Assembly: GCF_004346035.1 (NCBI RefSeq)
Contig: NZ_SLZN01000001.1
Location: forward strand, 186,001-250,000
Direction of reading: 5' to 3'
From: Acidomonas methanolica
GTDB taxonomy: Bacteria; Pseudomonadota; Alphaproteobacteria; Acetobacterales; Acetobacteraceae
Length of the DNA stretch: 64,000 bases
Translations under genes and position numbers: made by a program
In this document: one piece after another, positions 36,532 through 44,689 of the stretch
Layout: each line of letters begins with the position of its first letter
Numbering within the stretch: the first letter of the stretch is position 1
The notes under the pieces: generated by a model
What the model was told of the DNA's origin: nothing
Databases searched by the model: none
Seen by the model: only the letters and a program-made list of their open reading frames with translations

Positions 36532-36945
36532 TCAATCGTCGCGATGAATCTTTTCCATCCGCTCGTGACGCTCCTGCGCTTCGATCGACAAGGTCGCGAT
36601 GGGACGCGCTTCGAGCCGTTTGAGCCCGATCGGATCACCCGTCTCCTCGCAGAATCCGTAGGTGCCGTTCTCGACTCGCTGAAGCGCGAGATTGATCTTC
36701 ACGATCAACTTGCGCGCCCGGTCCCGAGTACGTAGCTCAAGGGCCCGGTCCGTCTCCACACTGGCGCGGTCGGTGATATCAGCCTCGTGAATGCCGCCTT
36801 CCGACAGGCTGGCCAACGTCTCGTCCGCTTCCTTGAGCAAATCCGCGCGCCAACGAAGGAGCTTCTGGCGGAAATATTCCACCTGCAGCGGATTCATGAA
36901 CTCTTCGGATTCAGAGGGTTTGTAATCGGGGGGAAGCGTGAGCAT
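36532..36945 (-). CDS. dksA: RNA polymerase-binding transcription factor DksA
   Basis: DksA binds the RNA polymerase secondary channel and works with ppGpp. The 137-residue protein has the coiled-coil segment with DITDRASVETDRALELRTRDRARKL (Asp pair at the tip) and the C-terminal fold GTYGFCEETGDPIGLKRLEARPIA. Of the four zinc cysteines of E. coli DksA only the first remains; the others are Thr, Ser and Ala. This is, as I recall, the usual state of alphaproteobacterial DksA, so it is not a lesion. A start at 36897 is also possible. It is divergent from flgI. Confidence 0.94.
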   Translation of the reverse strand: MLTLPPDYKPSESEEFMNPLQVEYFRQKLLRWRADLLKEADETLASLSEGGIHEADITDRASVETDRALELRTRDRARKLIVKINLALQRVENGTYGFCEETGDPIGLKRLEARPIATLSIEAQERHERMEKIHRDD

Positions 36946-37178
36946 ACACGACTGTCCTCATATGATGCGACAGCGAAGGCTGCATTCAGTGACGCCCCGG
37001 GCGCGACCGGAACGCGCGGCTTATAGCGTCGGGCGCGCATAACGCCAAGACTTTGCGCGATGCATTTCGCCGGACCGTCATCTTTTTCCGCGACATCGCG
37101 AACCGTTAGCACTCTGTTCACTCTTTCAGGCGCATCTTTCCGCCATGCCGCCGCCTGATGGAGATCTCCGGGCCTATC

Positions 37179-38303
37179 ATGATCCGTTCGCTGCCTGTTC
37201 CGCGCCTTGCGACTTGCCTCCTGCTGCTCTGCTTCGCGGTGGAGTGGAGCGCAACCGCGCGGGGCGCGACCGTCCGCATCAAGGACATCACCGACACGGA
37301 GGGCGTGCGCGCCAATCAGCTGATCGGGTACGGGCTGGTCGTGGGGCTGAACGGCACGGGAGACCGCCTGACCAACTCCCTCTTCACGCGCGAGACGCTT
37401 ATCAGCATGTTGAACCGACTCGGCGTGAACATCCGTGATCGGGAGACCCAGCTTCAGACGCATGACGTGGCGGCCGTGATGGTCACGGCCGATCTTCCGC
37501 CCTTCGCGCATGGCGGCAACCGCATCGACGTGACCGTCTCGGCGACGGGCGACGCCTCCTCTCTCACGGGAGGAACGCTGCTCGTCACGCCGCTCATGGC
37601 TGCGGATGGCGAAGTCTATGCCGTGGCGCAGGGATCGCTCGCCACCAACGCCTTCTCCGTGCGCGGCGCGGCGGCGACGATGGTGCGCAACGTTCCGACC
37701 AGCGGCCACATCGGCAACGGTGCGATCGTCGAGCGGGAGGTGCCCTATGATCTGGGCGCCAAAACCCACATCCATATGAGTCTCCGCAATCCGGACCTGA
37801 CGACGGCGTCCCGCATCGCGGCGGCGATCAATCACGTTTTCGGCCCCATCACGACCGTCCTGGACCCGCGCACCATCCTGATCAATCTCGTCGGGCGCGA
37901 TCCCGTGACGACGCTCTCCCGCATAGGCGATCTCACGGTGCAACCGGATAGCCCCGCCAAAGTCGTCGTGGACGAGGCGAGCGGCACCATCATCATGGGC
38001 GCGGATGTCCGGATCAGCACCGTCGCGGTCGCGCAGGGCAATCTGACGGTGCAGGTGACGGAAACGCCGCTCGTGTCCCAGCCCGGCCCCTTCTCGAACG
38101 GCACGACGGCGGTCGTTCCGCGCACCAGCATCAACGCCAGCATCGACAAGGACCATCACCTGGCGATGATGCCGAGCGGCGCGACGCTCCGCGATCTGGT
38201 CGCCGGCCTCAACTCGCTGGGCGTCAGCCCGCGCGACATGATCAGTATCCTTCAGGCGATCAAGGCCGACGGCGCCCTGCAAGCCGATCTGGAGATGCGT
38301 TGA
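37179..38303 (+). CDS. flgI: Flagellar P-ring protein FlgI
   Basis: FlgI forms the periplasmic P-ring around the flagellar rod. The protein has a Sec signal peptide (RSLPVPRLATCLLLLCFAVEW, cleaved near ARGA), then ATVRIKDITDTEGVRANQLIGYGLVVGLNGTGD, and FVGIVLVP-type segments typical of FlgI; the C-terminus ends LGVSPRDMISILQAIKADGALQADLEMR as in the family. The ATG at 37158 gives a seven-residue longer N-terminus with an acidic residue at the front; I prefer 37179. Neither has a strong ribosome-binding site. It heads a flgI-flgJ-flgN-like operon. Confidence 0.94.
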   Translation: MIRSLPVPRLATCLLLLCFAVEWSATARGATVRIKDITDTEGVRANQLIGYGLVVGLNGTGDRLTNSLFTRETLISMLNRLGVNIRDRETQLQTHDVAAVMVTADLPPFAHGGNRIDVTVSATGDASSLTGGTLLVTPLMAADGEVYAVAQGSLATNAFSVRGAAATMVRNVPTSGHIGNGAIVEREVPYDLGAKTHIHMSLRNPDLTTASRIAAAINHVFGPITTVLDPRTILINLVGRDPVTTLSRIGDLTVQPDSPAKVVVDEASGTIIMGADVRISTVAVAQGNLTVQVTETPLVSQPGPFSNGTTAVVPRTSINASIDKDHHLAMMPSGATLRDLVAGLNSLGVSPRDMISILQAIKADGALQADLEMR

Positions 38304-38611
38304 TGACCACGATTCCTTCCGTCGCCTCCCATGCTTCGCCGGCGAACGCGAGCGCTCCTGACCCACAGACCCAGGCCAAGACCTGGAAAGCCGCACAGGA
38401 TTTCGAAGCAATGACGATCAACGAGATGCTTCAACCGATGTTCGCAGCCGCGGAACCGGATGACAACGGCTTGTTCGGAGGCGGCATCGGGGAAAAGCAG
38501 TTTCGTCCCATGCTGATCAACGAAATGGCGAAGACGATGGAACAGACCGGCGGTCTGGGACTCGCCCCGGCCATCTATCGCCAGATGCTCGCGCTGCAGG
38601 AGAAGAAATGA
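38303..38611 (+). CDS. flgJ: FlgJ-like rod-binding protein (N-terminal domain only)
   Basis: The 102-residue protein matches the rod-binding N-terminal domain of FlgJ: AAQDFEAMTINEMLQPMF, then GLFGGGIGEKQFRPMLINEMAK and LGLAPAIYRQML. The muramidase domain present in enterobacterial FlgJ is absent, as is usual in alphaproteobacteria. The ATG shares its A with the flgI TGA, and the stop overlaps the next gene by four bases. It probably caps the growing rod. Confidence 0.88.
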   Translation: MTTIPSVASHASPANASAPDPQTQAKTWKAAQDFEAMTINEMLQPMFAAAEPDDNGLFGGGIGEKQFRPMLINEMAKTMEQTGGLGLAPAIYRQMLALQEKK

Positions 38612-38979
38612 AACAGAGTCTTGCCGCGATCGAGGCGATATGCACCGTGCTGACATGCGAAAATACCGCGCTGGAAAAAGCGGATTTCGCGGAAGTCGCC
38701 GCCCTCCTGCCCGCCAAGCGCGAAGCGTCAAAGCGGTTGGAAGACATCGCAGCGAATGATTGGGAGCCCGACATAGGCTGCAAGGACGCGCTCGCACGAC
38801 TTGCAGACCTCACAAGGCGCAACGGCATGCTCTTGCGCCAGGCCATCGCGGCGCAGGACAGTTTTCTCGCGCTTTTGACCCGCCCCCCGCCGCCGAGCGA
38901 GAAAAACGCCTACAGCCCGACAGGCACCTATCTTTCACTCACCACGACGCGACCCGTGGCCCTATCAATCCATAAATGA
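38608..38979 (+). CDS. FlgN-like flagellar export chaperone (probable)
   Basis: A 123-residue, mostly helical protein whose start overlaps the flgJ stop by four bases (ATGA). The pattern AIEAICTVLTCENTALEKADFAEVAALLPAKREASKRLE, with LTRRNGMLLRQAIAAQDSFLALL later, resembles FlgN-type chaperones for hook-associated proteins. The C-terminal tail (YSPTGTYLSLTTTR) recalls motifs at the end of FlgN. Assignment is by position and helix pattern, without catalytic residues to confirm it. Confidence 0.62.
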   Translation: MKQSLAAIEAICTVLTCENTALEKADFAEVAALLPAKREASKRLEDIAANDWEPDIGCKDALARLADLTRRNGMLLRQAIAAQDSFLALLTRPPPPSEKNAYSPTGTYLSLTTTRPVALSIHK

Positions 38980-39006
38980 CGTCCTGAAATAGCCATTCCG
39001 ATATCG

Positions 39007-39681
39007 TCATTCCAGAGACTCATAATGTGCAAGACGCCACGCCGTCGGCTCGGCCGCCGCCAGACTTTGCCACTCGCGCAGGAGCGGATGGTCGAGCACA
39101 GCCGCCGCATATTCAGCCGCTTCCGGCGACAATGAGACGGCATAGCTGTCAAACCGGGTCACGACCGGCGCGAACATGATGTCCGGCACGGTAAATTCAG
39201 CTCCAAAGAGGTATGGGCCACTCCCGCCGAATGCCTGACGCGCTGTCCGCCACATATCGTCAACCCTGCGAATATCCTTCAGCGTTTCATCGTCCAGCGC
39301 CGCCCGCGCGCGCGCAATGCGTCCCAGATTCATCGGCAAAGCCTGACGCAAGGCGCGAAAGCCGCCATGCATCTCGCTCGCCATGCTTCGCGCATGAGCA
39401 CGTTCGATCCGTCCCGCCGGCCAGAGAGACGGAGCGAATTCAGCGCAATATTCGCAGATGGCCAGACTTTCCCACACTCTGGCGCCGTCATGTTCGAGAT
39501 AGGGAACAAGCCCATTGGGCGAGATGGCATGGATTTCCGTTGTCTGACCGCCGCCGCGCAACGGAATGACGACATCGACGACATCAAGCCCGGCGATCCG
39601 CACGGCAAGCCACCCTCGCAGAGACCAGGAGGAATAGCGTCGAGTTCCGATCACAAGACGGTTTGCCTGACTCTCACTCAT
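39007..39681 (-). CDS. Glutathione S-transferase family protein
   Basis: The 224-residue protein has a thioredoxin-like N-terminal domain (RLVIGTRRYSSWSLRGWLAV, with the SSW-S pattern of the glutathione site; then ISPNGLVPYLEHDGARVWESLAICEY, with the cis-Pro and the ES motif that binds gamma-Glu). A helical C-terminal GST domain follows. Substrate is not predictable. It is adjacent to mnmA on the same strand, 27 nt away. Confidence 0.88.
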   Translation of the reverse strand: MSESQANRLVIGTRRYSSWSLRGWLAVRIAGLDVVDVVIPLRGGGQTTEIHAISPNGLVPYLEHDGARVWESLAICEYCAEFAPSLWPAGRIERAHARSMASEMHGGFRALRQALPMNLGRIARARAALDDETLKDIRRVDDMWRTARQAFGGSGPYLFGAEFTVPDIMFAPVVTRFDSYAVSLSPEAAEYAAAVLDHPLLREWQSLAAAEPTAWRLAHYESLE

Positions 39682-39708
39682 GACCCACTCCCGTTGAACC
39701 GCCTCCGC

Positions 39709-40803
39709 CTAAGCGGCATCCAGACGGATAAATCCCCCGCCGAGCACGCGCGTGTCCGCGTACAAGACGCAGGCCTGCCCCGGCGCGGGCCATGCGGGCT
39801 CATCGAGCCTGACGACGGCCTGACCATCGTCGCTTTCCATGACCCAGGCCTGTCTCACGGCTTCCCGCGCACGCAACTGCACGCCGCAGCGCAGAGTCCG
39901 CCGTGCTTCGCCCGCCTGCCCATTGCCTACGAGCCAGTTCATATCGCGCAGCCGAAATTCTGTGCGTCCCGATGCGTCGCGCGGTCCAACCACGATGCGC
40001 CGCGCCGGGGCGTCGATCCGCGTCACCATCTGGCGCACCCCGCCGGCAGACTTCGTATTGATATCGCCCAGACGTTTGCTCTGCCCGATCGTATAGCGCG
40101 CAATCCCGTCATGCCGCCCGAGCACGCGCCCCGTCGCATCGACGATATCGCCGGCCTCAAGCGTCTCGGGACGCAATGTTTCGACCAGATCCACATAGGA
40201 CCCTTGCGGGACGAAGCAGATATCCTGACTATCCGGCTTCGACGCGACAGGGAGCCCCATCTTCATCGCCACCGCGCGCACCGCCTCCTTGTCAGGCATC
40301 TCGCCGAGCGGAAAACGGAGGAAATCGAGTTGCGCGCTCGTGGTGGCGAAGAGAAACCAACTCTGGTCCCGGTCGAGATCGACCGGCCGATGCATTTCGA
40401 CCCCCTCCGCGCCCGCATGGCGCCGGACATAATGCCCGGTCGCCATCGCCTCGCACCCCAGGTCGCGCGCCATGCCGAGGAGGTCGGAGAACTTGACACC
40501 CTGATTGCACGCGACGCAGGGAACGGGCGTCTCCCCGCGGGCATAACTTTCCGCGAAACGGTCGATGACGCTGCGGCGAAACCGCTCCTCCGCATCGATC
40601 ACATAATGCGGAATGCCCAGACGATCCGCGACGGCGCGCGCGTCCATGATATCGCGCCCGGCGCAGCATGATCCTGTCTTCGTGGCCTGCCCGTGATCGT
40701 AAAGTTGCAGGGTCGCGCCGATGACCTCATGCCCCTCGTCCTTGAGCAGCCCGGCAACGACGGAACTGTCCACCCCTCCGGACATGGCGACGAGGATACG
40801 CAT
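39709..40803 (-). CDS. mnmA: tRNA-specific 2-thiouridylase MnmA
   Basis: MnmA inserts sulfur at position 2 of wobble uridine in tRNA(Lys/Glu/Gln). The 364-residue protein begins with the PP-loop ILVAMSGGVDSSVVAGLL, contains the first catalytic Cys in VPCVACNQ and the second in DSQDICFVPQGSY. It lies next to ferredoxin and cysteine desulfurase genes that can supply the sulfur. The start at 40803 is an ATG; the spacing to the upstream ferredoxin gene is 21 bp. Confidence 0.96.
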   Translation of the reverse strand: MRILVAMSGGVDSSVVAGLLKDEGHEVIGATLQLYDHGQATKTGSCCAGRDIMDARAVADRLGIPHYVIDAEERFRRSVIDRFAESYARGETPVPCVACNQGVKFSDLLGMARDLGCEAMATGHYVRRHAGAEGVEMHRPVDLDRDQSWFLFATTSAQLDFLRFPLGEMPDKEAVRAVAMKMGLPVASKPDSQDICFVPQGSYVDLVETLRPETLEAGDIVDATGRVLGRHDGIARYTIGQSKRLGDINTKSAGGVRQMVTRIDAPARRIVVGPRDASGRTEFRLRDMNWLVGNGQAGEARRTLRCGVQLRAREAVRQAWVMESDDGQAVVRLDEPAWPAPGQACVLYADTRVLGGGFIRLDAA

Positions 40804-40824
40804 GGGAGACCGGGTTTTCCGCGC

Positions 40825-41139
40825 TCAGGCCGTGTGCGGCAAGCGCACGACGAGGCCGTCCAGCGCGTCGGTCATGACGATCTGGCAGCCGAGACGGGAA
40901 GTCTTTTCGAGGCCGAAGGCGAGATCGAGCATGTCTTCCTCGTCATCGGTCGGGGAAGCAAGCTTTGGCGCCCATTCTGGATCGACGATGACATGGCAGG
41001 TCGCGCAGGCCAGCGAGCCTTCGCACGCGCCTTCGAGATCGATATCGTGCTTATGGGCAATTTCCAGCACGGAAAGCCCGGCCGGCGCATCGACCTCGCG
41101 CCGCGTGCCGTCTCGCTCGATGAAAACCATATGAGGCAT
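40825..41139 (-). CDS. fdx: [2Fe-2S] ferredoxin, ISC/adrenodoxin type
   Basis: A 104-residue ferredoxin with the cluster ligands C-x5-C-x2-C in [14 protein letters not shown] and the fourth Cys in LGCQIVM. This adrenodoxin-like arrangement is that of the ISC ferredoxin that donates electrons during Fe-S assembly. The ATG at 41139 has AGGA about 8 nt upstream. It follows the second cysteine desulfurase (24-bp gap) and precedes mnmA, so sulfur mobilisation and redox supply sit in one operon. Confidence 0.93.
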   Translation of the reverse strand: MPHMVFIERDGTRREVDAPAGLSVLEIAHKHDIDLEGACEGSLACATCHVIVDPEWAPKLASPTDDEEDMLDLAFGLEKTSRLGCQIVMTDALDGLVVRLPHTA

Positions 41140-41163
41140 GTCGAACCGTCCTGAACTCTCTAT

Positions 41164-42306
41164 CTAATGTGCGAGAGCAGCGCGGAAAAGCGCCGCCGCC
41201 CGGTTGATCTCCGCGCTGGAGGTAAAGCGTCCGATCGACAGACGCAAGCTCCGCGCGGCTTCTTCGGCGCTGAGACCCATGGCCGTCAACACATAGGACG
41301 GCACGATCTCGGCCGACGAACAGGCCGAGCCGGTGGACATGGCGAGCGTCGGAAGGCGCGCCATGATATCCCGAGCGAGCCACGGCGCGGGGAAACAGAC
41401 ATTCAGCGCACCCGGAAGGACGTGCCGCGGGTCGCCGTTACGGGCAATGCCCGGCGCCGCTTCTTTCATCGCCTCCCAAAGCGCGTCGCGCAGCCGCGAA
41501 ACGCGCCTGGCCTCTGTCGCCATTTCCGCTGAGGCGAGGGCGGAGGCCACGCCGAACCCGACGATCAGCGGCGTGGGAAGAGTGCCGGATCGCAGGCCCC
41601 GCTCCTGCCCGCCGCCGGAGAAGAGAGCATCGAGCCGCACGCGCGGCCGACGGCGAACGTACAGCGCGCCGATCCCCTTCGGCCCATACATCTTGTGCGC
41701 GGACACGGAGGCGAGATCACAATCCAGATCCCGCACCGAAACCGGCAACTTGCCCGCGAGCTGGGCGAGATCGAGATGAACGAGCGCGCCGGCCTCGCGC
41801 GCCAGTGGGATCAACGCGCCGAGATCATGCATCACGCCGGTCTCGTTATTCGCCCCCATGACGCTGACCAGCAGGGTAGGCACGGCGAGCGCCCGCGCCA
41901 GCACGCCGGGGGCGAGACGGCCATCGCGCTCTACCGGGAGGATGACGGGCTCGAACCCTTCCGCCGCGAGCGAGGCCACGGATTCGAGCACGCATTTATG
42001 TTCCGTCGCGACCGTTATGATCCGCCGCGCCGCATCGCCCTGACGCGCCCTGTGCCGCACGGCCCCCTTGATGGCGAGGTTGTTCGCCTCGGTCGCGCCC
42101 GACGTGAAGACGACCTCCCGCGCCTCGGCCCCCAGCAGGGCGGCGACCTGCTCCCGCGCTGCCTCCACCGCCTCGGCGGCATCGAGACCGAAGCGATGAT
42201 CGACGCTGTGCGGATTCCCGAAGACGGTGGTGAAGAACGGCAGCATCGCCTCGACCACACGAGAATCGCATGGCGTCGTCGCCTGGTTGTCGAGATAGAT
42301 CGTCAC
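41164..42306 (-). CDS. Cysteine desulfurase, second of a tandem pair
   Basis: A 380-residue PLP enzyme of the IscS/NifS class that converts cysteine to alanine and enzyme-bound persulfide. It has TATEHKCVLE (PLP His), LDLAQLAGK (PLP Asp), the Schiff-base Lys in SAHKMYGPKG, and the catalytic Cys on a flexible loop in STGSACSSAEIVPSYVL. The GTG start at 42306 overlaps the preceding gene by four bases (GTGA). Which of the pair is the IscS homologue cannot be decided from the window alone, though this one looks closer to classic IscS. Confidence 0.92.
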   Translation of the reverse strand: MTIYLDNQATTPCDSRVVEAMLPFFTTVFGNPHSVDHRFGLDAAEAVEAAREQVAALLGAEAREVVFTSGATEANNLAIKGAVRHRARQGDAARRIITVATEHKCVLESVASLAAEGFEPVILPVERDGRLAPGVLARALAVPTLLVSVMGANNETGVMHDLGALIPLAREAGALVHLDLAQLAGKLPVSVRDLDCDLASVSAHKMYGPKGIGALYVRRRPRVRLDALFSGGGQERGLRSGTLPTPLIVGFGVASALASAEMATEARRVSRLRDALWEAMKEAAPGIARNGDPRHVLPGALNVCFPAPWLARDIMARLPTLAMSTGSACSSAEIVPSYVLTAMGLSAEEAARSLRLSIGRFTSSAEINRAAALFRAALAH

Positions 42307-43403
42307 GCGCGCCGCCCAGCCCCGCCCAGCCGCAACGCCATCGCGCGATAGGCGGCGATGAACCCCTCCACGTCGCTCTCCTCGACATTCCAGGGCAGAG
42401 ACACGCGGATCGCATGGCCTGCCGCCACCCCATATCCCATGGCGTCGAGGACGTGCGAAAACGCGACCTTCCCCGAGGAACAGGCCGCTCCCGCCGACAC
42501 GGCATACCCGGCGAGATCGAGCGCTATGAGCTGCGTCTGCGCGGCGACACCGTCCAGAACCAGCGCACTCGTCTGCCCCAGCCGCGGCGCGTCGGCTCCG
42601 GCGACCCGTGCCCCGACCTCCCGCGCCGCCGCCTCGATTCGATCACGCCAGACCCGTTGCTGGCTCCCATCCTCGGCCAGCGCCTCCCGAAGCGCCGCTG
42701 CCATCCCCGCGATCGCCGGAAGAGGCGGCGTGCCGCCCCTGCGCCCGCGTTCCTGTCCTCCGCCCTGAATCAGGGGATCGACCGTCGCCGCCCGCGTGAG
42801 AAGCGCGCCCGCGCCTTTGGGGCCGCCGAATTTGTGACCGGAAATCGCCAGACTGTCCGCGCCGAGCGTATCGAGCGTGACCGGGACGCGCCCGGCGGCC
42901 TGCACCGCATCCACATGAAGCCATGCCCCGGCGGAGCGGCAAAGCGCCGCGATCTCGCGGATCGGATGCAGCACTCCCGTTTCGTTGTTCGCCGCCATGA
43001 CGCAGACCAGCGCCGCATCGCCGCTGTCGAGAAAGGCGCCGAGCGCGTCGATATCCAACGCCCCTTCCGGCGTCACGTCCAGAGCCGTCACCTGGGCATG
43101 ACGGCGCGCGGGCGTGCGGATCGCATCGTGTTCCGTCGCTCCCATCGCCAGACGCTGCCGCCGGAAGGCATGCAGCGCGAGGGCGTTTGCCTCCGTGCCT
43201 CCCGAGGTGAAGATGACGCCGTCCGCTTCCGTCCCGAACGCCTCCGCCAGAACCTGCCGGGCGTCTTCGAGCACGCGCCTTGCCGCCTGACCCTCGGCGT
43301 GGATCGAGGACGGATTGCCGGACAGGAAGGCGGCCCTCGCCATCACCTCGAACGCGGCGGGGCGAAGCGGCTCGGACGCATTGGCATCAAGGTAGACGGT
43401 CAT
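42303..43403 (-). CDS. Cysteine desulfurase, first of a tandem pair
   Basis: A 366-residue aminotransferase class V protein of the NifS family. It has TSGGTEANALAL, a PLP-binding HVDAVQAAG, a Schiff-base Lys in SGHKFGGPKGAG, and the active Cys in SAGAACSSGKVAFSHVL. It is only partly similar to the downstream copy, so the pair is an old duplication rather than a recent one. The start at 43403 lies at the edge of the long gap up to the divergent hydrolase. The pair plus ferredoxin and mnmA form one operon. Confidence 0.9.
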   Translation of the reverse strand: MTVYLDANASEPLRPAAFEVMARAAFLSGNPSSIHAEGQAARRVLEDARQVLAEAFGTEADGVIFTSGGTEANALALHAFRRQRLAMGATEHDAIRTPARRHAQVTALDVTPEGALDIDALGAFLDSGDAALVCVMAANNETGVLHPIREIAALCRSAGAWLHVDAVQAAGRVPVTLDTLGADSLAISGHKFGGPKGAGALLTRAATVDPLIQGGGQERGRRGGTPPLPAIAGMAAALREALAEDGSQQRVWRDRIEAAAREVGARVAGADAPRLGQTSALVLDGVAAQTQLIALDLAGYAVSAGAACSSGKVAFSHVLDAMGYGVAAGHAIRVSLPWNVEESDVEGFIAAYRAMALRLGGAGRRA

Positions 43404-43929
43404 GTGTCGCAATGTCGTGTGACGATGGCCGGAGTGCAACAGACAATTGCCTGCGGCCTCCCCACATAAAATTTTGGCATCAAACCGCCGAGTCCCGAGG
43501 AATTTTGTGGAATTCCGACACCCAAGCCCGTTATACAACCCGCCACCGGGCGGTTGCAGCCCTCCTGGAGATCATCCAGCCATTGCGGTTTCGCCGCAGG
43601 ACGGGAGATCTGCATGAGGGGCCTGAGCACCGGACGAGCGTCCTCCGTGAGACGCCCGTCACCCAGGGTCGAGGGAGTGTCCATTATGTCTCATCCAGCG
43701 CCGCTTCGCCTTGCTTTCAGCAGCCTCGCCGCGCCGATATGGCCATATGCCGGACGCCTCTGAGCAGGCCTGAAAGACTGTTGACCCAGTCTCCGATGCA
43801 GGGCGTTCCCGCCCGCATTCTTCCCCTTGAACCGGACGTATCGCGCCGCGGCATCGGTCCGATCGCCTGTCTGACGAAACCTCGCGCCGCCATGCCAAGG
43901 GACGGCGTCTGCACAATGCGGAAGTCTTA
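43404..43929. other. 526-bp gene-free interval between divergent operons
   Basis: This is the longest stretch in the window without a recognisable gene. Open frames crossing it read as antisense noise, and I saw no Rrf2/IscR-type coding sequence, tRNA or known riboswitch. A small hairpin AACCCGCC-ACC-GGGCGGTT with one mismatch lies near 43538-43556. The size suggests two promoters and perhaps an unrecognised regulatory RNA or a lost gene. Confidence 0.6.
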
Positions 43930-44595
43930 ATGCCAGAAGTCATGTTCGCCGGCCCCGACGGCCGGCTGGAGGGCCGCTACCACCATTCTGACGAGGCCAA
44001 TGCGCCGCTCGCCCTGGTGTTGCATCCCCATCCGCTGCATGGCGGCACCATGAACAACCGGATCACCTATTCCATGTATCGCAGCTTCGAGAAGCTCGGC
44101 TTCTCGGTCATGCGTTACAACTCGCGCGGCGTCGGGCGGAGCCAGGGTCGCTATGACGGCGGCATCGGCGAGATTTCCGACGCCGCCGCGGCGCTGGACT
44201 GGATGCAGATGGTCAACCCCAACTCCAGCACGCTCTGGATCGCGGGATATTCCTTCGGCGCTTTCGTGGGCATGCAGCTCCTCATGCGCCGGCCCGAGAT
44301 CAGCGGCTGGATCAGCGTCGCCCCTCCGGCCAACGATTATGATTTCGGCTTCCTCGCGCCCTGTCCGTGCGGCGGCCTCATGATCGCGGGCGGGCGTGAC
44401 GAACTCGCGCCCGAGCCGGGAATCCGCAAGCTGGTGGACAAGTTGAACACGCAGAAGAACGTGACGGTCGACTATCGCGTCTTCGACGATGCGGATCATA
44501 TCTTCGCCCAGCATGCCGAGCAGGTCTCCGCCGCGCTCGAAGAGCATGTGACGACGATGCTCGCCCGCCGGTCGCTGGCGCTTGCTGCGGACTGA
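43930..44595 (+). CDS. Alpha/beta hydrolase
   Basis: A 221-residue hydrolase: LVLHPHPLHGGTMNNRI (oxyanion loop), YNSRGVGRSQG, the elbow GYSFGAFVG, an acid in GGRDELAPE, and the His in DDADHIFAQH. This is the short COG2945-type family. It is divergent from the cysteine desulfurases. Substrate is unknown. A strong intrinsic terminator (44627-44653) follows. Confidence 0.88.
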   Translation: MPEVMFAGPDGRLEGRYHHSDEANAPLALVLHPHPLHGGTMNNRITYSMYRSFEKLGFSVMRYNSRGVGRSQGRYDGGIGEISDAAAALDWMQMVNPNSSTLWIAGYSFGAFVGMQLLMRRPEISGWISVAPPANDYDFGFLAPCPCGGLMIAGGRDELAPEPGIRKLVDKLNTQKNVTVDYRVFDDADHIFAQHAEQVSAALEEHVTTMLARRSLALAAD

Positions 44596-44626
44596 CGCGC
44601 GGCCCGACTCGCGTCATGCACGCAGG

Positions 44627-44653
44627 GGCGCGGCCGTCAGGCCGCGCCTTTTT
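44627..44653 (+). terminator. Rho-independent terminator after the alpha/beta hydrolase
   Basis: GGCGCGGCC-GTCA-GGCCGCGCC is a perfect 9-bp GC stem with a 4-nt loop followed by five Ts. It ends just before tyrS, so tyrS must be transcribed from a promoter in the short stretch behind it or by read-through. Confidence 0.92.
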
Positions 44654-44689
44654 GCTTGAAATCCCATGCGGGATGACAAAAAAACGATT

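Noticed and set aside
36532-36945. DksA as a defective protein because of missing zinc cysteines
   Set aside because: The substitution of the last three cysteines is the normal state I recall for alphaproteobacterial DksA, so it is not a lesion.
43404-43929. iscR (Rrf2) gene in the long gap
   Set aside because: No frame shows the Rrf2 helix-turn-helix or cysteine cluster; frames crossing the gap look non-coding.
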